Shown here piece after piece: positions 38,890 through 51,716 of a stretch of 64,000 bases of DNA. Origin of the DNA: Sclerurus mexicanus (taxonomy: Eukaryota > Chordata > Aves > Passeriformes > Furnariidae); NCBI GenBank assembly GCA_013396755.1, contig VWZF01002969.1, positions 512,168-576,167 of the forward strand, read 5' to 3'. The number at the start of each line of letters is the position of its first letter. Position 1 is the stretch's first letter. The translations under genes and the position numbers were made by a program. A model generated the notes under the pieces. It saw nothing but the letters and a program-made list of their open reading frames with translations, searched no databases and was not told where the DNA came from.

Positions 38890-39297
38890 CAAAGACGGTC
38901 AGGGGGCTGGAGCAGCTCTGCTGTGGAGACAGGCTGAGACAGACAGGGGAGCTCAGCCTGGAGGAGAGAGGGCTCCAGGGAGACCTTACAGCCCCTCCCA
39001 GTGCCTAAAGGGGCTCCAGGAAAGCTGGAGAGGGACTTTTTCAAGGGCATGGAGTGACAAGACAAAGGGTAATGGGTTTACACTGACAGAAGGCAGGTTT
39101 ATATTCTCTACTGGGAGGGTGGCACAAGTTTCCCAGAGAAGCTGTGGCTGCCCCACCTCGGAAGTGTCCAAGGACAAGCTGGATGGAGCTTTGTACAACC
39201 TGGTCTAATGGAAGGTGTCCCTGACCATGGCAGGGGGTTGGAAGTAGGTGGTCTTTAAAGTCCTTCCAACCCAAACCATTCCATGATTCTATGATTG
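38890..39297 (+). mobile_element. CR1 LINE 3' end
   Basis: About 400 bp. It matches the 3' end of CR1 in plus orientation: GGGGGCTGGAGCAGCTCTGC, then CTCAGCCTGGAGGAGAG, TCCCAGAGAAGCTGTGG, CAGGGGGTTGG and TCCTTCCAACCCAAACCATT, ending in the CR1 terminal motif GATTCTATGATT. It is 5'-truncated as usual and encodes no intact reverse transcriptase. Short open frames on either strand here are CR1 conceptual translations. Confidence 0.93.
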
Positions 39298-41159
39298 ACA
39301 ATAATCAGTTCATTGGAAAAAAACATAATTTGTCCCACATTTGGTTTTAATTTATTTCATATTATTTAGTAATATTTTAAGCTCCATATGGAATGAGAAG
39401 GACATCTGAAGGAATTTTCATCTCAGATCTGAACTGCTGCATTATAACCATATAATTCTTCTCTTCTGCACATTGCTAGAGTAATTTTTCCCCTCTAGCC
39501 TACTAAAATTCCCTCTGCCCAAGGGCCCTTGATCCCACAAAGCCATATGCACCCTTAATGCAAGGATAGCCCTTCTCATTTCAGTGGGCACACTTCTGTA
39601 CTGCATCCTGAGTTTGTGTTATCTTTTCACAGCTCACGAGTGTGATGCTTGCAGCTCTTTCTGAGTTTTCTACAGTACCCCAGGCAGGAATCTGTGCAAC
39701 AGAAGCTTCACTGCTTCTTTTCTGTTAGAGAACTGAAGACAAAACCACCAATATGACCTTTCTCTCCTTCTCTGTAAGTGAAGCAAACCCAGTGTGTTAG
39801 AGCAGGAGCTGGGTGTGGGAACCTAAGAACCTTACATCTGTGACTTTATAAAGTGATTTGGAGACATCTATTTTGCAACAATTGGGAAGAAACTGGGTGG
39901 GTGGTGTAGAAGAGGGGAGCTGTGAAGACCAAATGTTTAGCTGTATTCAACTGTAAACAGAGTGATAGTCAGTAAACAGTCTCTCTGAAGAGAGTAATTA
40001 ATAGGCACATGTGAAGAGATGGAAAAGAAGATGTATCCTTCTTCAGCAGACATCAAAGGGCAGGCTGGACAGTGAGAAATTAAGCATTCCCTGAGGAGGC
40101 CACACAGCTGTATGTACATTCAGCTCGGAAATGTAATGCAATGTAATGAGCTAGGAAAAGGAGGAGTGAGGGGGTGAAACAGGCACTGAGAAAGGAGTCC
40201 TGAAGTAACAAAGGAAGGAGCAACATGCTCTGTGAGGTTGGGAGCAGGAGCAGAGAAGCAGGGAGGTCTGAGCAGGTCAGCTCTTGCTGCAGAGGGGTCA
40301 AGTTGCAGAGAAGTTTTGCAGGATTAGAAAGAGTGATAAGACAGCACAGTAGGTAGCCTCAAAATAAGATAAGGAAACAGAGGAGGAGCCAGTGAAATGA
40401 ATGGTTCTTCATTGTGATTCTCCTGCCTCTTGCTACATCTGAAAGCAGAGCCCTGTGGCACTTGGCCAGTTTGACAGGGAAGGCGATAAAAATAAATTAC
40501 ATCCTCTGTTTCCAACACAGACTGAGATGTTTCCAAAAGAATGGGGGAAGGGAACTTACTTGCTGAGAGAAAAGGTACTCACAAGATCCAAAACTCACTG
40601 TCTGTTCTCTAAAAAAGGGTGTACATCCTTGGCTCCAAGTGGACTTTGGGAACATCCCACCTCTGGAACCAGCTGCTTCCACAAATGTTTCGCTGGGAGA
40701 GAAATACAGGTTCAAAATGAAGGAAGTGCTCTTTTCTGTCTTGAAGAGCACACATGAAGCTGAGAAGAACAAACCAGAGAAACTGAGGCCAAGCAGTTTG
40801 AGATTCCCAGTGTTCTGGGTGGTCTTTGCTGTTTAATGCTTTGTGTCATCTGTGGAGAATGCTCTCCTTCAAAACCTGACGAAAACTTGGCCAAGATAGC
40901 TTTTCTCAATGAATCTGAGCAGAATATGGCCTACTGTTGCAAATCAGGCTTTGTGTCCCCAATTTAAGCAGACTCTGAGGAAACAGATCTTCTTCAAGTT
41001 TCTGTGCCCAAATGGACATGCATTTCTGCTGTAAAAGCAGCTTTAGCAAGGGCAAGTATTCTCTCTTGGACACAGCACTAACTAAATGAGTGTTTTTGCA
41101 GGAAACAAAAGAAATCTGTGAGAAGGCTGGAACCAGTAGTATCTAAGCTGACAGTAGTA
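39298..41159. other. Intergenic, no gene recognised
   Basis: AT-rich, with purine-rich stretches near 40130-40420. No coding, RNA or repeat signature identified. Confidence 0.7.
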
Positions 41160-41413
41160 GGACCTCTTGTGAGGACAAGGATAATGGGTTTAAACTAGAT
41201 TCAGACTAGTTTTATGCTGAGGGTGGTGAAACACTGGAACAGGTTGCCCAGAGAGGTGAGAGATGCTCCATCCCTGGAAATATTCAAGGTCAGGTTGGAT
41301 GGGGCACTGAGCAACCTCATCTACATGAAGGTGTCCCTGCTCTCTGCAGGGGGGGTTGCACTAGACAGCCTTTAAAAGTCCTGTCCAATCCAAACTAATC
41401 TCTGATCCTATGA
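41160..41413 (+). mobile_element. CR1 LINE 3' end, older copy
   Basis: It matches CR1 in plus orientation: GGACAAGGATAATGGG, GGGTGGTGAAACACTGGAAC, AGGTTGCCCAGAGAGGTG, TCCATCCCTGGAAATATTCA and GGTCAGGTTGGATGGGGC, ending in a degraded tail TCTGATCCTATGAAA. It diverges in the tail more than the copy at 38890. Confidence 0.9.
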
Positions 41414-44093
41414 AACATCCCGTCTGCCCACCGTGCTCTCCTCTTGGGCTGTGCTCTGTGCAAAGTGAGGATTGCCAGGCTTTCACACTCCTGGCTGATG
41501 TGCCAGGTGACACAGGGAGGGGAAATGTGCCATGCAGGGATGGTAACTGTGGGTCACACAAGGCAGGAGACTACTTTGCATTCCAGCACTCCATCCTGTG
41601 CTCAGGCCCAGGCTGCTCTCCCATTAGGAAAGCAGTCCAAATTCTTTGTTTAACCACTTACTGTGGAGTAAGGCATCAGCTTCCCGTGAACTGGAAATCA
41701 GAACTAGATCTGTCCTTACAGATTGAGAACAAATATATTATTCATCTTACCTGGATGATTTGTCCCATGCCACTAGTGATTTTCCCAGAGGAAGATGCTG
41801 CATATGACGAATGGCATTTTTTGAGGGTTAGACATTCCGAGGTTGTCTACTCAAGGGAAGAAATTTCATGTTTCAGCAACTTAGAAACATTGGCTGCAGT
41901 TACTGCAAAGAATGGAATTGCAATTAGTCTTCTATAATCTTTATAGGCATGCCTGAAAATCAGGGATGTCAATATTGCAAGTCTGAGAGGTCAGGAAGGC
42001 AGTGTCCTTTGCTGACAGACAACAGACCACTCCTCAAAACTTGCTGGGCTGGTGGAGATAACATTTAGTGTGAGGCAGAGCAGCTTCAGTTTTAGGGCAG
42101 GGGTGCTGCCTCTGTGGTTCTCTGGAATCCTCTTTGCAGGAAAACAATGTTGTATTATCCCCCAGCGATCAGCCAGGGCTGGTCTCCCATCTGTTCATGG
42201 ATCTGCACCTGTTTTTCATTTCACCAACAGTGGCCACATGGTCTAAGACTGTGCAGGAATACAGAGAAGAAAATGAATGTGTGGCTCAGGCACTGGGGTT
42301 GTATCCAGAAGTTCTGAGTTGAAATCCTGACTGTGCACCATAACCTTGGTCCTTTGATTTTTGTCTCCTTAGTCTTGTCTGTAAAGGAGATAGAGTGAAT
42401 ATTATTCTGGGGCTTTCTTACTTTGTTTTAACAAGAAATTGGAGAACACTTGTTTTTTTCTCCTTTGCTTCTATTTCAGCCATCACAGAAGTCTTTCCCG
42501 AAGTAGATCTCTATAAAACATGTCACTCATGGCCAGAAACACCAACCATTTCTCCTGTCCATTTCCTTTGCACTGTGAAAAATGAAGGGAAGTTCCTTAG
42601 AGAAGTTGCTCAGTATCTGCCTGTGTAAAGGACAATGCTGCTTGGACAGAGCTCCAGGGGCAGAGAAGGGGTGTACAGGTATTTTGGGTGTTTATTTGCA
42701 GCTGGAGCATGTGAATCCAGAGCAGTCACTCTTTGTTGATCCAGGACTGCTCGTAACAAACAATTCTCTCACATTTTTTCTGTCCCAACTGGGGACTGAG
42801 ATGACTACAACTGTTCTCAGAGTTGTTTCCTCACTTTGAGCCTCACTCAACTTCTATTGAAATCTGCTGGGGTTTGTCATTGACTTCAATGGAATTAGGC
42901 TTAGGCCTTTATCAGAAAGTTTGCTGTTTGCTGCAAGTTTGATTTCCATGTGATATATCTGGAAGCTCTCAGTTATCATGCTGCCTTTGAAATGGAAAAT
43001 TGACAAACTGTTATCTCTGGGAGCTTCTTGGGTTCAGATCGGTTCTGTCAGATCACAAGTAAATTGTTGCCAAGCAAGGTTGCTATCGAGTTCTTTATGT
43101 TTGATCCCCAAATTAAAAGCTACCTGTCTCATTGTTTTGCACTTGAGACTATCAAGTGTGCTTGAGACTATCTGGTTTTGCCCAAAATTTGCAATGGAAA
43201 ATGTTTTGTGTGAGCATGGATCAGGAGTTTTGTGTCAGACTCAGGAAACCTCTCGAGGCTTGGGGTACAATGTTATGCTGAACACGACAAATTTGCAGGT
43301 GCTGTGTCCAGAGGAGACAATTATGATAATTTATTTTGACTTTCTGCAGTTTTCACAGAGGGCCATGCCTCTCAGTTTAACCAATATCTAGTCATTAGAA
43401 TTCTAGTTGATTTAATTACCTCCAGTTATAGAAAGTTTGTTGCATCTAAAGTTACTTTTCCTCAGTGTTTAAAATTTGTTCCTCATCTCTCATCTGAGCC
43501 TGTTAACCTTTATTTTATGTCACTGGATGTTGCTCTGCTTTCACCTGTGTCTATTAGACTCTCTAGCTCTACAGTACCCCCACGCAGACCCTTGATGCAC
43601 TGCAGTCAGTCAACTTTTTACTTTTTCTTCTCAACCATCTTCAGAGTCAGGTATGTATTTCAGGACTCCGTTCATTCCTAACTCTGATATTTATGTTTTC
43701 AGAGTTTGGATTATACCAGTTTATCCAGCCTCTGGTGACCTGAATCGCCATGATATTAAATACTTCCATTGAAACTCCTGTGGTTCACACTCACTCAGCA
43801 GTTTTGTAAAGCCTATTGATAAAATTAGTTCTTTCACATTCAGATGTGCAATTTACACTGGACTCAGTGGAAACACCCATTTTACCCAGGAATGGCAAGC
43901 TCAGACCTTGAACTAGCAGGCCATGCCAACTGAACGCTAACAATGAAGATGTTAATCTTGGAACAGCCAATGACTTGGCTTTCTTTTATGGCCTCCTTTT
44001 AAGTTCATTCCATTAGATCAGTGTTTTCATAGACTGCTATAAATGAATTTGCTCAAAGGCAGACTAAACTGGACCCAATGCTCTCAAGGCACA
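41414..44093. other. Intergenic, MIR-like SINE only
   Basis: No gene recognised. The 175-codon open frame at 41410-41937 starts in the CR1 tail and has no domain signature. A MIR-like SINE relic lies at about 42278-42415, and a short direct repeat (CTTGAGACTATC twice) is near 43141-43172. Confidence 0.65.
42278..42415 (+). mobile_element. MIR-like SINE relic
   Basis: The order of blocks follows MIR: GTTCTGAGTTGAAATCCTGA (tRNA-derived box B region), TAACCTTGGTCC (compare ACCTTGGGCAA), GTCTCCTTAGTCTTGTCTGT, and TGTAAAGGAGATAGAGTGAA (compare TGTAAAATGGGGATAATAAT). It is very diverged, as expected of MIR in a sauropsid. Confidence 0.55.
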
Positions 44094-44165
44094 GAGTAAC
44101 TGAAATGGAAAGGGGCCTCTGGAGCTCATCTTGTGTAAATCCCCACTGCAAGCATGGTGAAGCTG
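44094..44165 (-). mobile_element. CR1 fragment, minus orientation
   Basis: GAAATGGAAAGGGGCCTCTG followed by GAGCTCATCTTGTGTAAATC resembles the reverse complement of CR1 3' ends (GGACCTCTGGAGATCATC-type). Short and degraded. Confidence 0.45.
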
Positions 44166-46529
44166 GAAGTTAGATCCAAGTGTAAGTACAACTGTGACTA
44201 CAGGGAAAGGTTGAATGGCACCACATTCCCCTTATAAAATGAACCATTCATAAAGGCTGTGACTTACAAATATTATGACAGATTATTGCAACAGGGATGT
44301 TGCTATTGTACTTTGCTAGGCAGCTTCTCACTGTGCATCCTTAACAGATATTTTGGAGCTAAACTCCATTAGTCACTTTAAAATCAACATAAACTCATGG
44401 AAGTGTACAAATGACTTTGAAGTCTTCTCTCTCATCAATGGCCCAAAAACCAACCCTTTTGTTTAACCACATAATGTGCAACAAGTTGACTTAAAAATTT
44501 GTCTTTATGCACTAGTATTTTCATTCTAGCTCGACAAAACAACTATGAAGAATTAATCTTCCCACTTTTGGAATAATCTTAGTAAAATTACACATTTGAT
44601 AGAAATCTGTAAAGTGATTTAAAAAACCCCAACAAAATACTGTTGTAACATTTGCTCTCCTGGTCTTATTCTTTATTTACTACAGTTTTTCGACATCTGT
44701 CCCTGTTTCTTTTCATCAAATATTTATCTGCAGCAGCTGAAAGAGCCTCATTTGTTTTAATTAAGAGTAAGACCACCAAGCTGGGATCACTTCCTTGGCT
44801 CTTCCCTGGCTTGCACAGACAGACAGTAGATCTTGTGAGGTTTCCTGAGGGTGGCCCATTGACAGGCTTTCCCCTCCTCCCTGTACCCTTTTCTTTTGCA
44901 CCATGTTTATTTTGGGATAGAGAAATGTAATCAGAGCCACATTCTGGACAAAGAAACTTTTTACAGTTGACACGCATGAGAAAGGAGGAAGATCACGTCG
45001 TGTTCCGTTTGGTGTTTTATTGTAGGAACCCATTTTCTAATTTGTGACTCCTGGCACGGAATTATCACTGCCACAGAACCGCAGGAACTGTCAGAGCAAT
45101 AAGGGCTCCAGCTCAGCCTGCTGACACTGACAGAGGCGGCAGGCTCTTCAGGGAAAATTGTGGAGATTCAGCTGAGGAATATGCTACTAATGGAAACCAT
45201 TTTTTGCACTTTTCCTTGCTAGCTAATATCTGTTTCATCTATTTTTTTCCCCAGTGTTGACTTAGGTGGGAAAAAGAAAGAACAATGAAGTAATCTAAAA
45301 TAACTCCTTTGTACAAAGGTAGTATTCTAAGGCAGTGGTACAAGCTGGTCCCTATTGCTACTAAAACTGTTCTAAAGGGTGTTTGGGACATGTTATTTTC
45401 AGTTTTATGTTTTAGACAAATACTTTTGGAGTGCTTGCAACTTCTAGAGATGGTGAGATGTCTTGGAATCCCAATTAAGTTGCAGAACATACTGACCTTT
45501 CTAAGACATCTTGATTATCTTAGTCCTTGTTAATGAGACAGGTTTTTAAATTAGGCTTTTACATCTATTTAAGGTTAAGGAGATGAATAAGCAAATCTTG
45601 TTTTTTTCATACCCATTTTCACGTCAAGCTTCATCTTACATGAAAAATAAAAATTAAAACCAGCCATCCCTGTGAATCAGCAGATTAAAACAGTTACATC
45701 CTCACTTGGCAAAAATTACCTTCAAAAATGATCCTAGTTCAGTCTCCCTTGGCAGTACATCAAGGTAGAGTCATCCAATGCTTACACAAATATTTCTCAC
45801 AGTGGTCTGTTAGATACAAAACAGTGATTATCTTTAAAATGAAAAGATCTCCTTTCTTTGTAGATGTAATCAGATTAAAACTTTACAGTCTGGAAGTTGG
45901 AGTTTTCTAAATTCTGAAAAAACCCTATCAGACTCAAAGCCTGACAGTAACTTGTGCACTTCTTAGTTTATTTTATAGGCAAAGCAGAATGAAAAGGTTG
46001 ATGTAACCTCACGTATCAAAGATTACCTCATTACAGATTAAATTTTGTTTCCTCATAATACACATATGCAACAGGCTCGTATATAGCACATTTCAGAACA
46101 TTTATATGAAAGTTGTTGCCTTACCAAGAGGTCAAAGGAGATTGAATCTCAGCAGCTCTCTAATTCACAGTATTATCTCCTACTCCCCAGGACACAGTAA
46201 TGTGGCTGCGTAACATCCTCCCGTAGACTGGTTCTGCACTTCAGACACACAGGCAAAACTGGTAACACAGAATTTTAAGGGCAAAGTTTTCAGAAGTAGA
46301 AATGTATACTAAGAGCATAAATTTAAGTAAGAAATTGACCCTAAAGTTGTCCTGTACTGACACTTATTATCTAAGTAACTTTTACAGACAATGACTCACT
46401 GTATTACAGTTACAGCATTGTACTACACCTTTCAAAGATCTTGATATTGGCATAAAGGAAAATAATCAATTACGTAACTTGGAATCAGAATTTAATCCTT
46501 TCCTTGCAAGATCCTAAGACAGGAGACAG

Positions 46530-46690
46530 CACCATTGCTTAATCAATTGCACAACAGAAGGGCATCAGGCACCTAGATTTTCCTTCCAGCTCTGCCAGTG
46601 GATTGAGGGTGACCTTCATCAAATACTCTTTCTACTCTTTGAAATGTAACTATAAGTTCTCCTTCTAAAGGCATTTGAAATGAGAAAGTA
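46530..46690 (+). mobile_element. Possible MIR-like SINE relic
   Basis: CCAGCTCTGCCAGTGGATTG and GGTGACCTTCATCAAATACT follow the MIR order (GGCTCTGCCAC..., GTGTGACCTTGGGCAAGT...). Weak and diverged. Confidence 0.35.
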
Positions 46691-47186
46691 CTGTTAAGTA
46701 CCCTAGATTTGATGCCAATTGCTTACAATGGCAAGTGAAATCAGAGTTAAACTAATTTAAGGGAGACTTTATTAACTAGAAAGATTATTAGCTTGTCAAA
46801 AAGATATTAATTAAAGTCTGGGAACTGCTTACCAGTGTCATTCTAAATTAATTGCTAATAGGTTACTCTTAAAAGTGGAGTGCAGCTGCAAGAACATCAG
46901 GCTCAAAGGAAACTCAATTTTGTTTATCATTCATTTTTACTTTGTTTAGTGAAGGATTTCTAATACCAAAGAAACCTGAAACTGTTACTGGCAAGGATAT
47001 TTTTGATTACAAAAATATTTCTATAATATAAATGGCAGGATTCACACACTTACTCTAACCTTCTACACTTCTCTCTCTTTCTGTAAATCTCTGACCTTTA
47101 AATATAAAAATCTTTAGAACTAGATCTTATATGTCTTTTAAGAGGCAAAGAAGTCCAAAAAGCCAACTGGCTTTTTAGAGCCAGTA

Positions 47187-47222
47187 TATAGTATAGTTTA
47201 CACCTATAGTATAACTTACACC
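47187..47222. repeat. 18-bp tandem duplication
   Basis: TATAGTATAGTTTACACC is followed directly by TATAGTATAACTTACACC, with two mismatches. Confidence 0.85.
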
Positions 47223-48886
47223 TTCCCATATTGATCCTTCAGTTCAGACAGTTTTGATCTTCATCATACTGTGACCCTTCAGTGTTTTGGCCTTTATTTT
47301 GGATGCTGTCATTTTAGCAGCGCAAATACTAAGTGATATGGGAATATGGTGCTTGGAAGTGCTCATGACTATTCTGCTCATGTCCTGAGAATGTGGCCAG
47401 CGCAGCTGTCTCCATATTGCTTGTGAACAGAAGCCCTGTGTGCTTCACAAAACCTGATGACAGAGTATTAATAATAACTTTCAAAACTCTTTGACATACT
47501 AATTAAAAGTCACTTCCTAATAATTACAAAACCCATCTCAGAAAAAAGCCACACAGTCACATTACATCAGCTGTCCTGTTTGAAACACCCAGACTCTAAA
47601 CCTGTGGGTTCAGAACCTCCATCTGCTGGCAATTCTACTCAATATTGACATGACCAACTTCACAGCATTTTTCTTACGAGGGATTTGAGCCATGGCCTGA
47701 AGTTTCTCTCCCTGTTTGGTAATCTGTTTAACCTTGTGCCATCACTCCTCACACACATGCAAATATAAAGCATACAGACAGTGTTTCTTGTGGGTTTTGG
47801 ACACACTGGGCCAAGCAGGGAGAGCAGCTGGAGAAATCTCCCTTACAGAAACTTTTAGCAGTGAAGTACTAAGTCTCCTCTAGATGTAATTCAGCCACAG
47901 GCATACACTGCAAGGTGACTGCCATGCCACGGCTGGCTGGGATCAGGATTTCTTTGGCACCCTGTGAGCAAGGAAGATCAGTGATTTGGAGACCAGGCTG
48001 AGTGACTCCACCATCCCTGGCTACAGCAGAGCTGGCAATTCATTCTCATGGAGTTCCTTAACATGTGTTGGAAAAGAAGGGACAACAGAGAAAACAAATT
48101 TAGTATGTCCATATTGTCCTACCATGAAGATATCTTTGAACAATTGCTACAGCAACTTATACAAACAGAGAGGTTTATAGATGCATTGTAAATCAGATTC
48201 ATGAGAAGCCTTACTTTGCAGGATGCTCCAATTTAAGATTTCTAGGCATCCCATCTAATCTTCTAATCCAATAATCCTAAAATCCAGCAATTAAAGAATG
48301 TTTTGACAAAGCAACCTGAGGCTCATTCCTCTAATTATGCTGCATAGTTTAGGCTCACTGACTCCAAATGGATAGGTTTACCCATGTAAAATATTCATGC
48401 AGTGCACCCCTATTTCCCAGAATCACAGACACAGCCTATTAACAGCTTCCTCCAAACTCAGAATAAATCAGGATGCTGGGGGAAATGCTCACCTAAGAAA
48501 TTCTGCTTCCTTGCTAAGAATTAATGCAATTATACCTTTAACACAAAAGCATATCCAAGACCAACAATATTTTTAACAGAATTCAACAACCAGCTTTTAG
48601 AAATCCCTCTTATGCTGCCATGTGTGTTGGTTTTCTCTTTAATATCTGCCATTTTGCTGGTGTTTCCTAACAGAAGGTGCAGAGTATGATGATTCAGAAT
48701 GAGAGACATGAAATGTTCTTCAAGTACTGAAGTCATGGAGAGACTGGAAACTTCAGTGATGCAAGGAATTTATCTTACGTGTTGTTTGATTTAAGATAAT
48801 AATTGAGTGTATAGGGTTTGCCCCAAAAACTGGAAGAGAAATTAAATGATACAATCGAACCTGTTGTAGCAGAAACCCGTAACAGA

Positions 48887-48945
48887 ATCATAGAATCATT
48901 TAAGTTGGAAAAGAACTTTGAGATCACAGAGTCCAACTGAGCTGT
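48887..48945 (-). mobile_element. CR1 3' terminal fragment, minus orientation
   Basis: GAATCATAGAATCATTTAAG then TTGGAAAAGAACTTTGAGAT and CAGAGTCCAAC is the reverse complement of a CR1 3' end with its terminal repeat. Only about 60 bp remain. Confidence 0.8.
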
Positions 48946-51289
48946 CTTTTCAGAATTCAAGACTGGACTAAGGTGCAATACAAAGTCTGCTCTATCACAG
49001 TCTGATATAGGATGTGCCTCCCATAAAGCACTAGTTTGCTAGTGAAACAAATTATAATATTTTCTTTGTGAATTCTGTTGACCTTCAACCTGGTAAAAGG
49101 ATAAAATGTTAAAAAGCACAGAAATAGACAAGAGTGGGTTTTACAAGTAGAACCTTTGTAATAGCAATACTGTGTATGAGGGGAGGGCTTGGCTTGTTTG
49201 TTTTGGAGATTTAGGAGGGTAATGAACAAAGCAATTACAAGAGACAAAGATATGCAGCTTTTTCCTTCTCCCAACAATCTAGGGGAATTGAATCCACTGG
49301 CTGCCTGGAGTTCATTCTTGTAATCCCTTCCTTAACCCCTTCATTCAGTGAGCCCCAAATGTTCCACTAGGTGCAACTACAGTTTGCTTGTGTCTGTGCC
49401 CAGATTTTTGTTTCACTTTTGTGTTGGGCAAGAATCCTTCTCTGTAGTGTTTGGTTCCTTTTACATGCATCAGTCTCATATCAGACCACATCCAGCTTTT
49501 CCAGTGTTGGTAGCATTACTATCAAAAATACAGAGGACAGTGATATTAGTCAACTGACCACACAGAACCTTTCCTGTTGCCTGATGATCTCCCATAACTT
49601 CACTGACTTGTCATTTTTGTCTTGATATTTTAGACATGCTTTTCACACTCCTTAAGCCAGCAGCTAAGGGGTTAATTGGGTTTTTAGCATATATGTACTT
49701 ATGGGCTCAGATGAAAGCCCGGCTCAGCAAACGTCTTGGCTAAACATGCTTATTAGCATCAAACACTCATTCTAAAGAGGTGTTGCTATGCACCTGCTAT
49801 TTTAATTCGTATTAGGTTATTAAAATCAAAACAAAGTGTCAGACTAGAAACAGAGCAGTGCTATGATCTGCTAGAAGACATAAAATACAGACAGATTATG
49901 AAGTCTAATACAGCTAATGAGTAATGTCTCGGTAATTCAGGCTTAATTCAGACTATCCTTTCCGTGTAAAATTTTAGGTAATAGCAGACACAACTGGCAC
50001 TGAAGCCAACAACGTTGTTTGTTTTTATCAGCAAGATCTGGATCCCTTTTATCTTGCATTAAACACAACTTTTAAGCTTTTATGCAGTCACCTTGCCTAC
50101 TGTGGTTCTCTACAGAAGAGGTGTGGAGGATGTAGATTTTGCAAGGAAAAGCTGAAAAGCATTTCCCTCTTGCAAGGCACCCACCCCTGGCCACTGTTCA
50201 CAGCAGGATACTGAGCTACATGGGCTTTTGGTTTGACCCAGCACAGGTGCTCTCAGCTTCTCACATATTCTCTCTTGTCACCTGGAACGTTGCCTGTTGT
50301 TGCTTTTTTGCTTCTAGTCCTGCTCAGCCAGAACCAAGGAAGCAGATGAGTGTGCTGCAGTAACTACTCAAACAGTCTGCTGGGATCAAATCCCTTTGAG
50401 TGAGGCACTGAAATGGACCCCTTCAGCCAGAATTTACCCAGTGAGAACTTGGTAGAAGCTGATATGCTTTGAATCTTCTCTCTGCCAGAGAAGGAGAATC
50501 ATGCATTTTTTAATTCTAGAGTGGGGTACACAGTTTGCCAACTGGACACTTAAAACACTGATCAGGAGTTATTCCAAGAAGCACAGACTCCCTGTCAGAA
50601 TTGTATCTTGCAGTGCTGCTCTGTGTCCCAGGACATGAGACAGCAACATGTATCTCCTCAGCTAGGAAAGATGAAAAACAAAACATTGCTGGTCAATAGA
50701 CATGGAGCAAACTGTTTCTCAGAAATCAGGCAACCTGAAACTCTGCTGTAGCAACTCTAAGTCTCTGGGAAAAAAGCTTGCCTTAATTTGCATAATTTGA
50801 AGAGAACATAAATAGAGAATTTTAAAGGTTCAAGATGAGCAAAGAAGACATTTAAAAAGTACAGAAGTGTCAACCAAGCCTTGGGATCCAACAGATGCTT
50901 AATTGCAATGAGAAAAGGAATGAAATATAAATGTCAAAGTACATACAGAATACTCAGTAGTATCTGTAACTACTTAGTGAAAAAACTGATTAGATCAGAT
51001 CTTCTTTCCAAGTCTAGAGATTTTTTAGTACACAGATGGTCTAGAATTCAGTGGAAACAAAAGTATCACATCATAAGTCAGTTGTTTAACATGCTCTGTG
51101 TTTATATAAACTATGAGTAGACACAGCATTACTGTAATGCCGTGGTTGAGCAATCAGGCACTCAGGGGTCACAAAATGCAGTACAGGTCAAACCACAACC
51201 ATAATTCTCCTCTTTTCTTGCTTATGCATGAAAATACAAGATTGGATGTTCCACTGACTTATGTCAGGGGGCCTGAGTGCACCAATAAG
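48946..51289. other. Intergenic, no gene recognised
   Basis: AT-rich and repeat-free as far as seen. The stretch about 49660-50040 has the character of a conserved noncoding element. Confidence 0.65.
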
Positions 51290-51716
51290 GTTTAATGGTA
51301 CTGTCCAGCCTCACCTGGGGCCTCCACCCACACCCTGGGCCCAGTTAAGCTCAGCCCTGGGTCATCAGTCCCTGCCTGAGCTACATCTTAGGTGTGCCTG
51401 TGCTTGGCCATTGTTCTGCTGCCCAGCTCCACCTCAGCTCTGCCTGTTGTTGCAGTTCTGCCTGATGATTCCTGGGCTGCCCCTGACCTGCAGACTGCCT
51501 GCCTGCCTGCCTTTACGTTGGACCTGCCTTGCCTCTCTGAAATTGCCTGGTATTTGGACTTTTGCTGTCTCCCCTTCTCTCTGGCTCTGCTGGTGTGGGA
51601 CAGGGCCCTGGCTGATGAGGGCTCTGCCATGCTGGCTGCAGTACCCTGTTTGGCTTCTTTGCTGGGAGCCAGCCCTTGCTGTACTCTGAGCACTTTATCT
51701 TGCCATTTATATTTCT
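51290..51716. repeat. GC-rich, CpG-poor block, possible unclassified interspersed repeat
   Basis: About 430 bp, pyrimidine-rich on the plus strand, starting near TACTGTCCAGCCTCACCTGG and fading near CTGAGCACTTTATC. It is far richer in GC than its flanks yet has almost no CpG, the pattern of a decayed methylated repeat. It contains (TGCC)4 at about 51495-51511. Open frames in it on several frames and both strands are compositional. No family could be assigned. Confidence 0.4.

Larger units (their letters stand above)
44166..48886. other. Intergenic, no gene recognised
   Basis: AT-rich. It contains a possible MIR relic near 46530-46690, an AT-rich motif-dense stretch near 46740-46930, a perfect 8-bp hairpin (47157-47176) and an 18-bp tandem duplication (47187-47222). 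Confidence 0.65.

Noticed and set aside
39041..39301. Open frame on the minus strand
   Set aside because: It is the antisense translation of a CR1 3' end, a common false protein prediction in bird genomes.
41410..41937. 175-codon open frame
   Set aside because: It starts in the tail of a CR1 element and runs into unique sequence; no family signature.
45060..45180. Possible CR1 fragment with ACAGAACCGCAGGAACTG
   Set aside because: Resemblance limited to a few bases; no consistent block order.
47157..47176. Hairpin followed by T-run as an intrinsic terminator
   Set aside because: This is vertebrate DNA; bacterial-type terminators are not relevant and no Pol III gene is seen upstream.
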